Assembly: GCA_021842465.1 (NCBI GenBank)
Contig: JAKBZN010000002.1
Span: forward strand, 96,789-160,788
Direction of reading: 5' to 3'
Length of the DNA: 64,000 nucleotides
Source: Pseudomonadota bacterium
GTDB lineage: Bacteria > Pseudomonadota > Gammaproteobacteria > Burkholderiales > Burkholderiaceae_F
Within the stretch, counting starts at the first letter, position 1. The number at the start of each line of letters is the position of its first letter. Shown one piece after another: positions 31,254 through 41,732 of the stretch. The translations under genes were made by a program, and so were the position numbers. The notes below the pieces were generated by a model, which ran no database searches, was not told the DNA's origin, and saw only the letters and a program-made list of their open reading frames with translations.

Positions 31254-33122
31254 ATGAGTGATTCATCCGATCGGGCGATTCCCCAGGTCAAGCAGTCATC
31301 GCTGGTGCTGGGTGCGCTGGGGGTGGTCTACGGCGATATCGGCACCAGTCCCTTGTACACCCTGCAGACGACGTACGGCTCGGCTGGCGGGGGAGGGCCC
31401 GAGGTTGCCTTGGGCGCTTTGTCCTTGATCGTCTGGACGCTGATCATCATCGTTTCGGTCAAGTATGCGGCGCTGATCATGCGCGCGGACAACGACGGCG
31501 AGGGCGGGATTCTGGCGCTGATGGCCCAGCTCGCGATGAAGGGGCGCGACCATCCGATCGTGGTTGCGCTCGGCATTCTCGGCGCGGCCATGCTCTACGG
31601 AGATGGCGCGATCACCCCGGCGATCTCGGTGCTGAGCGCGCTCGAAGGCTTGAAGGTCCCGGCGCCGAAACTGGCGCCGTACGTCTTGCCCGCGGCGGTG
31701 GCGGTGTTGTTCACCTTGTTCGCGATCCAGCGCCGTGGTACGACGAGCATCGGCAATCTGTTCGGCCCGGTCATGGTCGTGTGGTTTGCGGTGATCGGCA
31801 TCCTCGGCCTGGTCCACGTGGTCCGGCATCCGTCCGTGCTGGTAGCGCTCGATCCCCGTTTCGGACTGCGGTTCCTGGCGGATCACGGCCGCGCCAGCCT
31901 TCCCATCCTCGGCTCGGTGTTCCTGTGTTCGACGGGCGCGGAAGCACTGTATGCCGACATGGGTCACTTCGGTGCCCGGCCCTTGCGCGTCGGTTGGTAT
32001 GGATTCGTATTTCCGGCATTGCTGCTCAACTATTCCGGTCAGACGGCGCTTGCACTCGGCCACGTCATGAAGCCGAACGACAACCCGTTCTTCCTGATCG
32101 TCCCATCCTGGGGGCAGATCCCGATGGTCCTGCTGGCGACTCTGGCAACGATCATCGCCAGCCAGGCGATCATCAGCGGCGTCTACTCGATGACCCGGCA
32201 GGCGATCCAGCTCGACCTGTGCCCGCGGCTGGCCATCACCCACACCTCGGAGACCGGATACGGCCAGATCTACATCGGCGCGGTGAACTGGCTGCTGATG
32301 GTGTTCACACTGGGATTGACCCTCGGCTTCGGTTCGTCGGACCGGCTGTCGGCGGCGTACGGCATCGCGGTGGCGATCACGATGCTGCTCACCACCTTTC
32401 TCATCTTTCGGGTCATGCGCGAGCGCTGGGGATGGCCGTGGGTGGTGGTCATCGGGATCGCCGGCGCGTTTGCCGCGGTCGACCTTTCCTTCGTCGTGGC
32501 GAACATGACCAAGGTGGCCGATGGCGGCTGGGTGCCGCTGGCGGCGGGAGGCATGATCTTCTTCGTCATGCAGTCCTGGCGGTCGGGTCGCCGCGCGGTG
32601 ACGCGGCAGACCGCGCGGGAGACGATTCCGTTGCAGGACTTCATCGCGACCGTGCATGGCGTTTCGCACGTTCCCGGGACGGCGGTCTACCTCGCGCGCC
32701 GTACGGACGTGGTGCCGTTGGCGCTGTTGCACAGCCTCAAACACTACTCGGCGCTTCACGAGCGCAACGTCGTCCTGCACGTCGTCACCGAGCAGACGCC
32801 GCGTGTTCCGCCGACCGAGCGGGCCGAGGTGGCATCGCTGGGCAACGGGTTTCATCGCATCGTCCTGCGCTATGGGTTCATGGAATCCCCGGATCTGCCG
32901 GCGGCGCTGGCGCGGTGCAGCCTGGACGGCGAGGGCTTCGAGATGATGCGGACCACGTTCTTCGTTTCCCGGGAAACGGTGGCGGTCGCGCCCGGGCACC
33001 TGCACCTGCGCGCGCAGCGCCGCCTCTTCGTCTGGCTGCACCGCAACGCCGCCGACGCGACGGAGTTTTTCCGGATTCCACGCAACCGGATCGTGGAACT
33101 CGGTTCGCGGATCGAAGTCTGA
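31254..33122 (+). CDS. kup: Low-affinity potassium transporter
   Basis: A 622-aa KUP/HAK/KT protein. Signature GALGVVYGDIGTSPLYTLQT at the N-terminus, about 12 transmembrane segments (for example VVVALGILGAAMLYGDGAITPA, cited in part as GAAMLYGDGAITPA) and a soluble C-terminal domain of about 170 residues. It moves K+ with protons across the inner membrane. GGGAGATGGG before the ATG is a good ribosome-binding site. Stands alone as a transcription unit. Confidence 0.96.
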   Translation: MSDSSDRAIPQVKQSSLVLGALGVVYGDIGTSPLYTLQTTYGSAGGGGPEVALGALSLIVWTLIIIVSVKYAALIMRADNDGEGGILALMAQLAMKGRDHPIVVALGILGAAMLYGDGAITPAISVLSALEGLKVPAPKLAPYVLPAAVAVLFTLFAIQRRGTTSIGNLFGPVMVVWFAVIGILGLVHVVRHPSVLVALDPRFGLRFLADHGRASLPILGSVFLCSTGAEALYADMGHFGARPLRVGWYGFVFPALLLNYSGQTALALGHVMKPNDNPFFLIVPSWGQIPMVLLATLATIIASQAIISGVYSMTRQAIQLDLCPRLAITHTSETGYGQIYIGAVNWLLMVFTLGLTLGFGSSDRLSAAYGIAVAITMLLTTFLIFRVMRERWGWPWVVVIGIAGAFAAVDLSFVVANMTKVADGGWVPLAAGGMIFFVMQSWRSGRRAVTRQTARETIPLQDFIATVHGVSHVPGTAVYLARRTDVVPLALLHSLKHYSALHERNVVLHVVTEQTPRVPPTERAEVASLGNGFHRIVLRYGFMESPDLPAALARCSLDGEGFEMMRTTFFVSRETVAVAPGHLHLRAQRRLFVWLHRNAADATEFFRIPRNRIVELGSRIEV

Positions 33123-33236
33123 GGGTGCGCCGCCGCCCGTCCGGGCGGGGGTGGGGGCGACTCCGTTCGGCGCCACGTGCCACGGCCGGGCGGTTTTCTT
33201 ATAATTCAGGCAGTTGCGGTTTTTTGCGAGATTGCC

Positions 33237-33506
33237 ATGCCGATATACGCATACAAGTGTTCCACCTGTCAGTTCGAGCAGGACGTTCTGCAGAAGATTT
33301 CCGACGAGCCGTTGCACGTCTGCCCCCACTGCGGCGCGGAGACGTTCGCCAAGCAGCTCACGGCGGCGGGGTTCCAGCTCAAGGGAAGCGGCTGGTACGC
33401 CACGGATTTCAAGGGCGGAGGGGCGTCCAAGCCGGCGAAGGACGACGCCAAGGCCGCGCCGCCGTGCGGCGGCGGCGCGTGTCCGGCGTGCCCGGCGGCT
33501 GAATAA
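33237..33506 (+). CDS. FmdB-family zinc ribbon protein
   Basis: An 89-aa protein that begins with the FmdB zinc ribbon (MPIYAYKCSTC, then CPHCG). A middle AAGFQLKGSGWYATDF block follows, then a tail ending in two closely spaced cysteine pairs (CGGGACPAC). FmdB-like proteins are put forward as small regulators or carriers; the role is not known. A good TATAAT sits at 33200-33205, about 30 bases upstream, with no clear -35 box. It leads a co-directional group with the DUF502 gene and aspS. Confidence 0.85.
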   Translation: MPIYAYKCSTCQFEQDVLQKISDEPLHVCPHCGAETFAKQLTAAGFQLKGSGWYATDFKGGGASKPAKDDAKAAPPCGGGACPACPAAE

Positions 33507-33648
33507 GCGACGCTTTGCGATTCCCGGACGCCCGCGTGCGGCCCCGACGAGACCTGCCCGGGCGTGATGGCGGCTGCGCGCGCGCGGATGCGGCGGCGGC
33601 CGGAGCCGGGCTTTGCATGGCGCCCGCGGGAACGCCGGACGCCCGGAC

Positions 33649-34275
33649 ATGCTGAAACGATACCTGGTCACCGGCCTGCTCATCTGGATTCCGCTTGCGC
33701 TCACGATCTGGGTCTTGCACATGATCGTGACCAGCATGGACAGCACCCTGCTGCTGCTGCCGCCGCAGTGGCGGCCGCAGCGCTGGCTGGGGTACGATGT
33801 GCCGGGCTCGGGCGTCGTGTTGACGTTCCTGGTGGTGCTGCTGACGGGAGTGTTCGCGGCAAACATCATCGGCCAGCGCGTGGTGCGGTGGTGGGAGGCG
33901 ATCCTCGGGCGCATCCCGATCGTCTCGAGCATCTACCGCAGCGTCAAACAGGTTTCCGACACCTTGCTCGCGCAGGATGGACACTCGTTCCGCCGCGCGG
34001 TGCTGGTGGAGTTTCCGCAGCGCGGACAATGGTCCGTGGGGTTCGTGGTCGGCGCGGCGAGCGTGGGCATTTCCCCATACATCGATCCGGACTCGATCAC
34101 CGTGTATGTTCCCACGGCGCCGAACCCGACATCGGGCTACACCCTGATCGTCCGGGCGAGCGAGGTTCGCGATGTGCAGATGAGCGTCGACGAGGCGCTC
34201 AAGTTCGTCATTTCGATGGGCGTCGTGTCGCCGCCGGATAGCTCCCCGAACAGCGGGGAGCGTGCCGGCTCGTAG
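33649..34275 (+). CDS. DUF502 membrane protein
   Basis: A 208-aa protein with two transmembrane segments ([19 protein letters not shown] and [17 protein letters not shown]) and the DUF502 core ([19 protein letters not shown]). The C-terminal half faces the cytoplasm or periplasm and ends in a polar tail. It often precedes aspS in betaproteobacteria, as here. Its function is not established. The start MLKRYLVTG is chosen because the upstream extension is arginine-rich shadow sequence. Confidence 0.88.
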   Translation: MLKRYLVTGLLIWIPLALTIWVLHMIVTSMDSTLLLLPPQWRPQRWLGYDVPGSGVVLTFLVVLLTGVFAANIIGQRVVRWWEAILGRIPIVSSIYRSVKQVSDTLLAQDGHSFRRAVLVEFPQRGQWSVGFVVGAASVGISPYIDPDSITVYVPTAPNPTSGYTLIVRASEVRDVQMSVDEALKFVISMGVVSPPDSSPNSGERAGS

Positions 34276-34304
34276 TTTCAACATCCGGAGAAGGTTTTCG
34301 TTTT

Positions 34305-36098
34305 ATGCGTACCGAATATTGCGGGCGGGTGGACAAGCGTTTCATTGGGCAGACGGTGACGCTGTGCGGATGGGTGCATCGCCGCCGCGATCACGGCGGC
34401 GTGATCTTCATCGATCTGCGCGACCGCGAAGGGCTGGTCCAGGTGGTGTTCGATCCCGCGTCGCCCGACGTCTTCCGTCTCGCCGAATCCTTGCGCGGCG
34501 AGTATTGCATCCGGTTGACCGGAACCGTCCGCCCCCGCCCCGAGGGCACCGTCAATCCCGGCCTGGCATCGGGGGAGATCGAGGTGCTGTGCGCATCGCT
34601 CGAGGTGCTCAATGCGTCGATCACGCCGCCGTTCCAACTCGACGACGACGACCTTTCGGAGACCACCCGGCTCACGCACCGCGTCCTCGACCTGCGCCGG
34701 CCGGCGATGCAGAAGAATCTGCGTTTGCGCTACCGTGTCGCCATGGCGGCGCGGCGATTCCTCGACGCCCACGGATTCCTGGACATCGAAACACCGATGC
34801 TCACCAGGAGCACGCCCGAGGGCGCGCGGGACTATCTCGTTCCCTCGCGCGTCCATGACGGCATGTTCTTCGCGTTGCCGCAATCGCCGCAGCTGTTCAA
34901 GCAGCTGCTCATGGTTGCGGGCTACGACCGCTACTACCAGATCGTCAAATGTTTCCGCGACGAGGATCTGCGCGCCGATCGACAGCCGGAGTTCACGCAG
35001 ATCGACATCGAAACGTCCTTTCTGGGCGAGATGGACATCCGCGCGCTGATGGAAAGCATGGTTCGCGAGATGTTTCGCGAGGCCATGGAGGTGGCGTTGC
35101 CGGATCCGTTCCCGGTCATCACCCATGCCGAAGCGATGTCGCGGTATGGCTCGGACAAGCCGGATCTGCGCGTGCGGATGGAGCTCACCGAACTCACGGA
35201 CTGCATGCGCGACGTCGAGTTCAAGATCTTCCGGGCGGTGACGGAGCTTGCCGACGGGCGGGTCGCCGCCTTGCGCGTGCCGGGCGGCGCCGCGATGCCG
35301 CGCTCGGAAATCGACGCATACACCCAGTTCGTCGCGATCCACGGCGCCAAGGGTCTGGCCTACATCAAGGTGAACGAGCGCGCGAAGGGGCGTGACGGAT
35401 TGCAGTCGCCGATCGTCAAGAGCCTGCATGACGCCGCGCTCCAGGCCATTCTCGAGCGCACGGGTGCGCAGGACGGCGACCTGCTGTTCTTCGGCGCGGA
35501 TCGGGCCAAGGTCGTCGCGGCCAGCCTGGGCGCCTTGCGCGTGCGCATCGGCCATTCGGAGTTCGGCCGCGGCAATGGGTTGTTGGAGGAGGGGTGGCGC
35601 CCGCTATGGGTGGTCGATTTCCCCATGTTCGAGTTCGACGACGAGGAGCAGCGCTGGGTTGCCGCCCACCATCCGTTCACCGCGCCCAAGGATGGCCATG
35701 AGAATTTCCTCGAGGCCGACCCCGGGCGCTGCGTGGCCAAGGCCTACGACCTCGCACTCAACGGCTGGGAGATCGGCGGCGGTTCGGTCCGGATTCATCG
35801 CGAAGAGGTGCAGAGCAAGGTGTTCCGGGCACTCAAGATCGGCCCCGAGGATGCGCGCGCCAAGTTCGGGTTCCTGCTCGACGCCCTGCAATATGGTGCG
35901 CCGCCCCACGGTGGCATGGCCTTCGGCCTGGACCGGATCGTGACCATGATGGCTGGCGCGGAGTCGATTCGCGACGTGATCGCCTTTCCCAAGACGCAGC
36001 GGGCGCAGTGCCTGCTTACCCAGGCACCGTCGGAAGTCGATGAAAAGCAGTTGCGCGAACTGCACATCCGGTTGCGCAATCCCGTCGTCGTGCAGTGA
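34305..36098 (+). CDS. aspS: Aspartyl-tRNA synthetase
   Basis: A 597-aa class II aminoacyl-tRNA synthetase. N-terminal OB-fold anticodon domain ([20 protein letters not shown]), motif 2 ([18 protein letters not shown]), the bacterial GAD insertion, and motif 3 ([10 protein letters not shown]). It charges tRNA-Asp and, in many organisms without AsnRS, tRNA-Asn too. A 30-base gap with GGAGAAGG separates it from the DUF502 gene. Confidence 0.97.
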   Translation: MRTEYCGRVDKRFIGQTVTLCGWVHRRRDHGGVIFIDLRDREGLVQVVFDPASPDVFRLAESLRGEYCIRLTGTVRPRPEGTVNPGLASGEIEVLCASLEVLNASITPPFQLDDDDLSETTRLTHRVLDLRRPAMQKNLRLRYRVAMAARRFLDAHGFLDIETPMLTRSTPEGARDYLVPSRVHDGMFFALPQSPQLFKQLLMVAGYDRYYQIVKCFRDEDLRADRQPEFTQIDIETSFLGEMDIRALMESMVREMFREAMEVALPDPFPVITHAEAMSRYGSDKPDLRVRMELTELTDCMRDVEFKIFRAVTELADGRVAALRVPGGAAMPRSEIDAYTQFVAIHGAKGLAYIKVNERAKGRDGLQSPIVKSLHDAALQAILERTGAQDGDLLFFGADRAKVVAASLGALRVRIGHSEFGRGNGLLEEGWRPLWVVDFPMFEFDDEEQRWVAAHHPFTAPKDGHENFLEADPGRCVAKAYDLALNGWEIGGGSVRIHREEVQSKVFRALKIGPEDARAKFGFLLDALQYGAPPHGGMAFGLDRIVTMMAGAESIRDVIAFPKTQRAQCLLTQAPSEVDEKQLRELHIRLRNPVVVQ

Positions 36099-36117
36099 TC
36101 TTGGCCGCCGTCGTACC

Positions 36118-36894
36118 GTGAAGCCGTCGCGGCTGCGCATCGCGACCTACAACATCCACAAGGGGGTGACCTCGTTCCGCCGCCGTTCCCGGCTGAACGA
36201 GCTGCGCCTGGCCTTGCACCGGATCGACGCGGACATCCTGTTTCTCCAGGAGGTGCAGGAGCGCAGCGATCGCGGCGCCGCCGCCCAGCTCGACGTCCTG
36301 GCTTCGAGCGGGTATCTGTACCGGGCATACGGCGTCAACGCCGTGTATCCCCAGGGCCATCACGGCAACGCGATCCTGTCGCGGTTTCCCATCGAGCGCT
36401 ACGTCAATCACGACATCTCGGATCATGTCCTGGAGCGGCGCGGAGTGCTGCACGCGGTGGTGCACTGTCCGGACACCCCGGACTGCGGAATCCATCTGCT
36501 TTGCGCCCACCTCGGCTTGATCCAGGCGAGCCGGTTGCGGCAGGCCGACTGGCTGGCCGCTTTCATCGAGCGCGAGATCCCGCCGGATGCCCCGCTCATC
36601 CTCGGCGGAGATTTCAACGATTGGCGGCGCCGGGTCGACGAGCGCTTGCGCGCCCGGTTGGGATTGGAGGAGGCGGCGGAGGCGATTCCGCCATCTGCCT
36701 GGGCGGAGCGGATGTTGCCGCCGCACCGGCAACCTCGCGTGGCGCGCACCTTTCCGAGTTTTTCGCCGTGGCTTACCCTTGATCGGATCTACGTCCGTGG
36801 GTTCCGGGCGCTTGCTGCGCGCGTGCCGCGCGGCGTGTCGTGGGCGCGCTGCTCCGATCACGCGCCCTTGATTGCGGATCTGGAGTGGTCGTGA
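36118..36894 (+). CDS. Endonuclease/exonuclease/phosphatase (EEP) family protein
   Basis: A 258-aa EEP-fold protein that starts at GTG: RIATYNIHKG, QEVQERSD, HLGLIQASRLRQ, GGDFNDW and a terminal SDHAPLIADL. These are the canonical metal- and phosphate-site motifs. The family includes DNA/RNA nucleases and lipid phosphatases; it is commonly coupled to clsB, as here by a GTGA overlap, which hints at a membrane-lipid or phosphodiester role. The substrate is not determined. Confidence 0.88.
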   Translation: MKPSRLRIATYNIHKGVTSFRRRSRLNELRLALHRIDADILFLQEVQERSDRGAAAQLDVLASSGYLYRAYGVNAVYPQGHHGNAILSRFPIERYVNHDISDHVLERRGVLHAVVHCPDTPDCGIHLLCAHLGLIQASRLRQADWLAAFIEREIPPDAPLILGGDFNDWRRRVDERLRARLGLEEAAEAIPPSAWAERMLPPHRQPRVARTFPSFSPWLTLDRIYVRGFRALAARVPRGVSWARCSDHAPLIADLEWS

Positions 36895-38138
36895 GCGGTG
36901 CGTCTTCGCCGCGGCCGACTTCGGGCCTGATCGCCGCGGTTCTGGAAGGAAAGTTCGAGCCGCTGGCCAGGCCGCGGCTGCGCGATGGCAACCGCTTGCG
37001 CCTGTTCGCGTCGGCCGGTCCGTATTCCGAGGCGCTGCTCGAAGCGATTGCGAGCGCACGGCATTCGGTGAATCTCGAAACCTATATTTTCGCCGACGAT
37101 CGGGTCGGTCGCCGGGTGATCGACGCGCTGATTGCGGCGGCCGCCCGAGGGGTGCGGGTTCGCGTCCTCATCGACGGCTATGGTGGCGGCGATTTCGCGC
37201 AGCGGTTGGTCCGCCGCTTGGCTCCACTGGGCGTCGTCGTACGGATCTACCGACCGGCGCATTGGTGGCGTCCGCGGCGCCACATGTTCCGGCGTCTCCA
37301 TCGCAAGATCGTCGTGATCGACGACCGGATTGCCTTTGTCGGCGGAATCAACGTCAACGACGATCCGGAGCGCGACGAGCATGACGGCGATCGAATCGGC
37401 CCGCGTCTCGATATCGCGGTGCAATGCGAGGGACCGATCGTCGCGGCAGTGGCGCACGCGGTGCATCGCCTGTGGTGGTCGATCGGCGTCGCCAGCCTGC
37501 GCGAACGGTCCGGTCCGCCGCCGCATCGGCCGCGCCCATCGCCGCCCGAACCGGGCGGCGTGCGCGCCGCGTTCCTTCTGCGCGACAGCCTGCGCAACCG
37601 GCACACGATCGAGCGCAGTTACCTCGCTGCCATCCGGTCGGCGCGGCACGAGATCCTGGTGGCAAACGCATATTTCCTGCCGGGCCGGCGGTTCCGCCGT
37701 GCGCTGGTCCGCGCCGCCCGCCGTGGGGTGCGCGTCCGCCTGCTGCTGCAAGGCCGGATCGAGTACCTCATCCAGCATTACGCGCAACGTGCGCTCTATG
37801 GCCAGTTGCTCGATGCGGGGATCGAAATCTTCGAGTATCGCGACAGCTATCTGCATGCGAAGGTCGCCGTCGTCGACGACGACTGGGCAACCGTCGGGTC
37901 GAGCAACATCGACCCGTTGAGCCTGCTGCTGGCCCGGGAGGCCAACGTGCTGGTGCGCGACCACGCGTTCGCGGGCGCGCTGCGGAACCTGCTCGAGACG
38001 GCAATTCAGACCGGATCGCACCAGTTGCACGCGCTGCTCTTTTCGAAGCGATCCTGGGGCGAGCGCGTGCTCGACTGGATCACCTACGGCATCGTGCGCA
38101 TTGCGACGATCCTGCTGGCGCGCGGAAACAACTACTGA
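36891..38138 (+). CDS. clsB: Cardiolipin synthase B (phospholipase D family)
   Basis: A 415-aa protein with two phospholipase-D HKD motifs: HRKIVVID with a downstream GGINVND, and HAKVAVVDDDWATVGSSN. The arrangement and length match ClsB, which makes cardiolipin from phosphatidylglycerol and phosphatidylethanolamine or glycerol. It starts at GTG overlapping the stop of the EEP gene. The last 25 residues are hydrophobic and may touch the membrane. Confidence 0.92.
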   Translation: MSGASSPRPTSGLIAAVLEGKFEPLARPRLRDGNRLRLFASAGPYSEALLEAIASARHSVNLETYIFADDRVGRRVIDALIAAAARGVRVRVLIDGYGGGDFAQRLVRRLAPLGVVVRIYRPAHWWRPRRHMFRRLHRKIVVIDDRIAFVGGINVNDDPERDEHDGDRIGPRLDIAVQCEGPIVAAVAHAVHRLWWSIGVASLRERSGPPPHRPRPSPPEPGGVRAAFLLRDSLRNRHTIERSYLAAIRSARHEILVANAYFLPGRRFRRALVRAARRGVRVRLLLQGRIEYLIQHYAQRALYGQLLDAGIEIFEYRDSYLHAKVAVVDDDWATVGSSNIDPLSLLLAREANVLVRDHAFAGALRNLLETAIQTGSHQLHALLFSKRSWGERVLDWITYGIVRIATILLARGNNY

Positions 38139-38163
38139 GGAACCGCCGGTCCGGGTTCCGTGC

Positions 38164-40386
38164 TCAGTGCAGCGACCGCCCGGGTTCCGTCAGCAGCGCC
38201 GAAAGGCCCTGCTCCGGCAGCGGCCGGGAGAACAGGTGTCCCTGCGCGAAGTCGCAGCCAATGCCGTGCAGGAAATCCGCCTGGGCCTGGGTTTCGACGC
38301 CTTCCGCGGTGACGAGCAGGCGCAGGCTGCGGCCGATTTCGACGATTGCGCGGACGATCGCGGCCGATTCGGCGCTGTCGGCGATCTCGCGCACGAATGA
38401 GCGGTCGATTTTCAGCTTGTCGAACTGCATGCGCTTGAGCGACGCCATGTTGGAGCGGCCGGTTCCGAAGTCGTCGAGCGCCAGCCGGACGCCCATTTCC
38501 TTGAGGTCCCGCGAGACCGCTTCCATGCGCTCGGCGTCGCGGATGAACATCGATTCGGTGAACTCGAGTTCAAGACAGTGCGGAGGCAATCCGCTCTGCG
38601 CCAGCGCGTTGCGCACGGTGTCGACGATGTCGCCGCGACGCAATTGCACGGCGGACAGATTCACTGCAACCGGGATGTCGCGTCCCTGGGCTTGGCGCCA
38701 GCGCTGCGCGCAGCGGCAGGCCTCCCGCAGCACCCATTTCCCGAGCGGAACGATGAGCCCGCTTTCTTCGGCGATGGGAATGAATTCGTTCGGCGGGATC
38801 AGGTGTCCGCCGTTCGTCGGCCAGCGCAGCAGCGCTTCGATCGATTCCACGCCGTGGTCGGAGAACCGGATCTGCGGCTGGAAGTGCAGGCGGAAGCCGC
38901 ATTCGGACAGCGCGGCGCGCAGGCGCTGCTCAAGATCGAGCCGTTTGACGAGCGCCCGGTTCATCGATTGGGTGAAAAAGCGGAACGTATCGCGTCCCGC
39001 CGCCTTGGCGTGATACATCGCCATGTCCGCATGACGCAGCAGCGTGTCGAAGTCGGCGCCGTCTCCCGGGTACAGGCTGATTCCGATGCTGCTGCCGGTA
39101 TGGAACGTGTGCCCATCGATCTGGAACGGCTGGCGCAGCGCGCGTACCAGTTCCTCGCTGACGGTGGTGACCGCGTCCGCGCTGTGGACCTCCGTCAGGA
39201 TGGCGACGAACTCGTCGCCGCCCAGGCGACTCAGGATGTCGGTTTCCCGCAGCATCTCGCGCAGCCGGCGCGAAACTTCGGCCAGCAGGGCGTCACCGAC
39301 GGAATGGCCGAAGACGTCGTTGATGTACTTGAAATTGTCGAGGTCGACGAACAGCATTGCCATCTGCTCGTCGTGGCGCACCGCATAGGCGGCGGCGCGC
39401 TGGAATCGGTCATAGAGCAGGGTGCGATTGGGCAGGCCGGTCAATTGGTCGTAGTGCGCGAGGTGGTCGATGCGCTGTTGCGCCTCCTTGCGCTCCGTGA
39501 TGTCGGAGTAGATCGCGACGTAGTGGACCTCTCCGCTGCGCTCATGGCGCACCCGGGTGATCGACAGCCATTCGGCGCAGAGGTCGCCATTCTTGCGCCG
39601 GTTCCAGATTTCCCCTTGCCAGTGTCCCTGCTGGGTGAGTGACCGCCAGAACGCGGCATAGAACGCCGGGTCCTGGCGCCCCGAAGACAGAATCCGCGGA
39701 TTGGCGCCGATCACTTCGTCGCCCGCATACCCACTGATGCGGGTGAACGCCGGATTGACGGCGACGATCGTGCCGGATGCGTCGGAGATGAGCACGCCGA
39801 TCTGCATCGAATCGTAGACGCTGGCCAGTAGATGCCGTTGCGCTTCGAGGTTGACGTTCGTGGCGATCAGGTGTGCGGTGCGTGTTTCGCGTTCCCGGCA
39901 CAGGCGCACGGCGTTGGTCAGATGGGCCAGGACCGGGCGGAACATGCTGGCCAGCGGCAGACGGGTCTCCGGAAGGACCGGCGCAAGGAGCAGCAGCAGG
40001 CCCGTCCCGTTGAGCGGGAGTGCCAGGAATGAACGGTAGCGGGGGAGTCCGAGTTCGGCGAGCAGGGCCGCCCCGTCCTCCTGGCGGACGACGTCACCTC
40101 CCGCCATGGCGGCGGGGATGCGCAGGGCCTGCCCCTCCCGCTCACGCAGGCGAAAGTCTCCGACGACCGCGGCGATCCGGCCCTGGTGCGCCGTCGATCC
40201 GCCGGGCAGGTGGGTCAGGTCGAGGAGCGCGATGCCGACGGGAAACGACGTGTGATAGAGCAGGCGCTGCAGAACCCGCGCGAGCAGCGGCCGCAGCTTG
40301 GTTTCGCCGCCGATCGTCAGCAGCAGGTCGTAGAGAACCGGAAGAACATGATCGGTATTGACGATGGACGCCGCCGCGGTAGCCAT
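38164..40386 (-). CDS. GAF-like/PAS/GGDEF/EAL cyclic-di-GMP signalling protein
   Basis: A 740-aa protein. The N-terminal 190 residues are a GAF-like sensory region. A PAS domain follows (VYDSMQIGVLISDASGTIVAVNPAF), then GGDEF with an intact RLGGDEFV active site and EAL with the IEALLRW, DDFGTG and AEGVET motifs. Both catalytic motifs are present, so it could make and break cyclic-di-GMP. GGAG seven bases before the ATG supports the start. It begins 10 bases after the FIST gene stop, so the pair probably forms one sensing unit. Confidence 0.93.
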   Translation of the reverse strand: MATAAASIVNTDHVLPVLYDLLLTIGGETKLRPLLARVLQRLLYHTSFPVGIALLDLTHLPGGSTAHQGRIAAVVGDFRLREREGQALRIPAAMAGGDVVRQEDGAALLAELGLPRYRSFLALPLNGTGLLLLLAPVLPETRLPLASMFRPVLAHLTNAVRLCRERETRTAHLIATNVNLEAQRHLLASVYDSMQIGVLISDASGTIVAVNPAFTRISGYAGDEVIGANPRILSSGRQDPAFYAAFWRSLTQQGHWQGEIWNRRKNGDLCAEWLSITRVRHERSGEVHYVAIYSDITERKEAQQRIDHLAHYDQLTGLPNRTLLYDRFQRAAAYAVRHDEQMAMLFVDLDNFKYINDVFGHSVGDALLAEVSRRLREMLRETDILSRLGGDEFVAILTEVHSADAVTTVSEELVRALRQPFQIDGHTFHTGSSIGISLYPGDGADFDTLLRHADMAMYHAKAAGRDTFRFFTQSMNRALVKRLDLEQRLRAALSECGFRLHFQPQIRFSDHGVESIEALLRWPTNGGHLIPPNEFIPIAEESGLIVPLGKWVLREACRCAQRWRQAQGRDIPVAVNLSAVQLRRGDIVDTVRNALAQSGLPPHCLELEFTESMFIRDAERMEAVSRDLKEMGVRLALDDFGTGRSNMASLKRMQFDKLKIDRSFVREIADSAESAAIVRAIVEIGRSLRLLVTAEGVETQAQADFLHGIGCDFAQGHLFSRPLPEQGLSALLTEPGRSLH

Positions 40387-40396
40387 GAGGCCGCTC

Positions 40397-41545
40397 CTAC
40401 CAGAGGGCGGCGACGAGCGCGGCGTTGTGGAACAGCGGATATCCCCACAAGGTTGATGCACCGATCTCGCCCAGCGACAGGGCGCCCGCGATTTCGCGGC
40501 AGCGGCTGCGGCGATGCAGTTCCGACAACTCCGATTCGGCTTCCGACAGGCCGAGATGGAGGCGGCGCCCGGCGCAGTAAAAGAGCAGCTTGTTGCGCCC
40601 CGCGACGTCGCCGTTCATGCGGGAGACGCGATCCACCAGGGCATCGACCGTGTCGTGGGTGTCGACGGCGGGGCCGCCGAGCAGGGTCAGCATCGAGTGG
40701 GGCGGAATCTCTCCCGCGCAGCCGATCGATCCGTCCTCGTGCAGCGTGGTGGGAATCCGCACCAGGATGTTGTGGTTCGCCCGTACGATGCCGAACGGCA
40801 GGTGGACTGCGTGCCGATAGAAGTTGTCGCGCGTGATCGCCACGTCGTAGTGGGTCTGCGCGAGTTCGCAGTAGACGTCGAACGCCGGCCGCCAGTCGAT
40901 GTGCGTGATCCGGTTGCCTTCGGTCGTGGTCGCCAAGTAGGTGCGCTCCGGCAGGCAATAGCCATGCTCGAGGATGGCGCCATGGTGATCGCGCAGCAGC
41001 AGAAAGAGCGCCCGGTCGCCCAGAAACCGGGTACGGTCGAACAGGCAGGGCATGGGCTGGAACGATTCACTGCCGGCGCTGGCGCCAGCGTAGTGCACCC
41101 GGTCGGCAAGCTCGAGGTACAGCGCGTCGAGCATGGAGCCGATCACCGGCACCATCGCGTCGAACAGCATGAAGAGCGTGCACTCGTCGTCGGTGGCCGC
41201 GACTTGCGCGGCGATCTGCGCGCCGATCTGCTCCGCGATGGCGGCATGCTGTCCGTCGTTCGTGATCGGGTCGGAAAACACCGTGAATGGCGCTTCATCG
41301 AAGCGCAGCAGCAGGCAACCGGAATTGCGGAATCCCCGCTCGACGATCAGCGCCGGGAATATGCCGCCGAAAATCGGGACGTCCACTTCGGTCGCCAGGG
41401 ACTGCAGCGTTGCGACCGCCGGCGCCTCGGGTTCCGGAAGCAGTGCGAACACCCCCATCGCCGGGAATTGCGCCTTCCATGCCAGGAAAACGGCTCGCGC
41501 ACGATCGCGCTCGACTGCGTGGAGATAGTGGACAGCGTTGGGCAT
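40397..41545 (-). CDS. FIST-domain sensory protein
   Basis: A 382-aa protein with FIST N and C regions (VPIFGGIFPALI near the N-terminus; AGASAGSESFQPMPC; then a C-terminal segment with CAGRRLHLG). FIST domains are thought to sense small ligands such as amino acids and to feed signal-transduction partners. It is co-directional with and directly upstream of the GGDEF/EAL gene, which is therefore the probable output. No membrane segment is seen, so it acts in the cytoplasm. Confidence 0.87.
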   Translation of the reverse strand: MPNAVHYLHAVERDRARAVFLAWKAQFPAMGVFALLPEPEAPAVATLQSLATEVDVPIFGGIFPALIVERGFRNSGCLLLRFDEAPFTVFSDPITNDGQHAAIAEQIGAQIAAQVAATDDECTLFMLFDAMVPVIGSMLDALYLELADRVHYAGASAGSESFQPMPCLFDRTRFLGDRALFLLLRDHHGAILEHGYCLPERTYLATTTEGNRITHIDWRPAFDVYCELAQTHYDVAITRDNFYRHAVHLPFGIVRANHNILVRIPTTLHEDGSIGCAGEIPPHSMLTLLGGPAVDTHDTVDALVDRVSRMNGDVAGRNKLLFYCAGRRLHLGLSEAESELSELHRRSRCREIAGALSLGEIGASTLWGYPLFHNAALVAALW

Positions 41546-41732
41546 GGTTCCCGGTTGGTCTAGGGGGCCGATGCCTCCCTGCGGGTGCGCTGCCTTGAAT
41601 CACCCGCTCGGAACTTGGCCCGCGGCACCTGCCCGCGACCCCCCGTTGCTCGATGGTGCTCTAACGAGTTTATGGTAATCCCGAACCATCGGGAAAAGCA
41701 AAAGATTCCGATCGGCTGCGCGGCCCGGCGGA

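Noticed and set aside
31296..33932. 878-codon open frame antisense to kup and downstream genes
   Set aside because: Low-complexity His/Arg/Gln-rich translation opposite well-supported genes; shadow frame.
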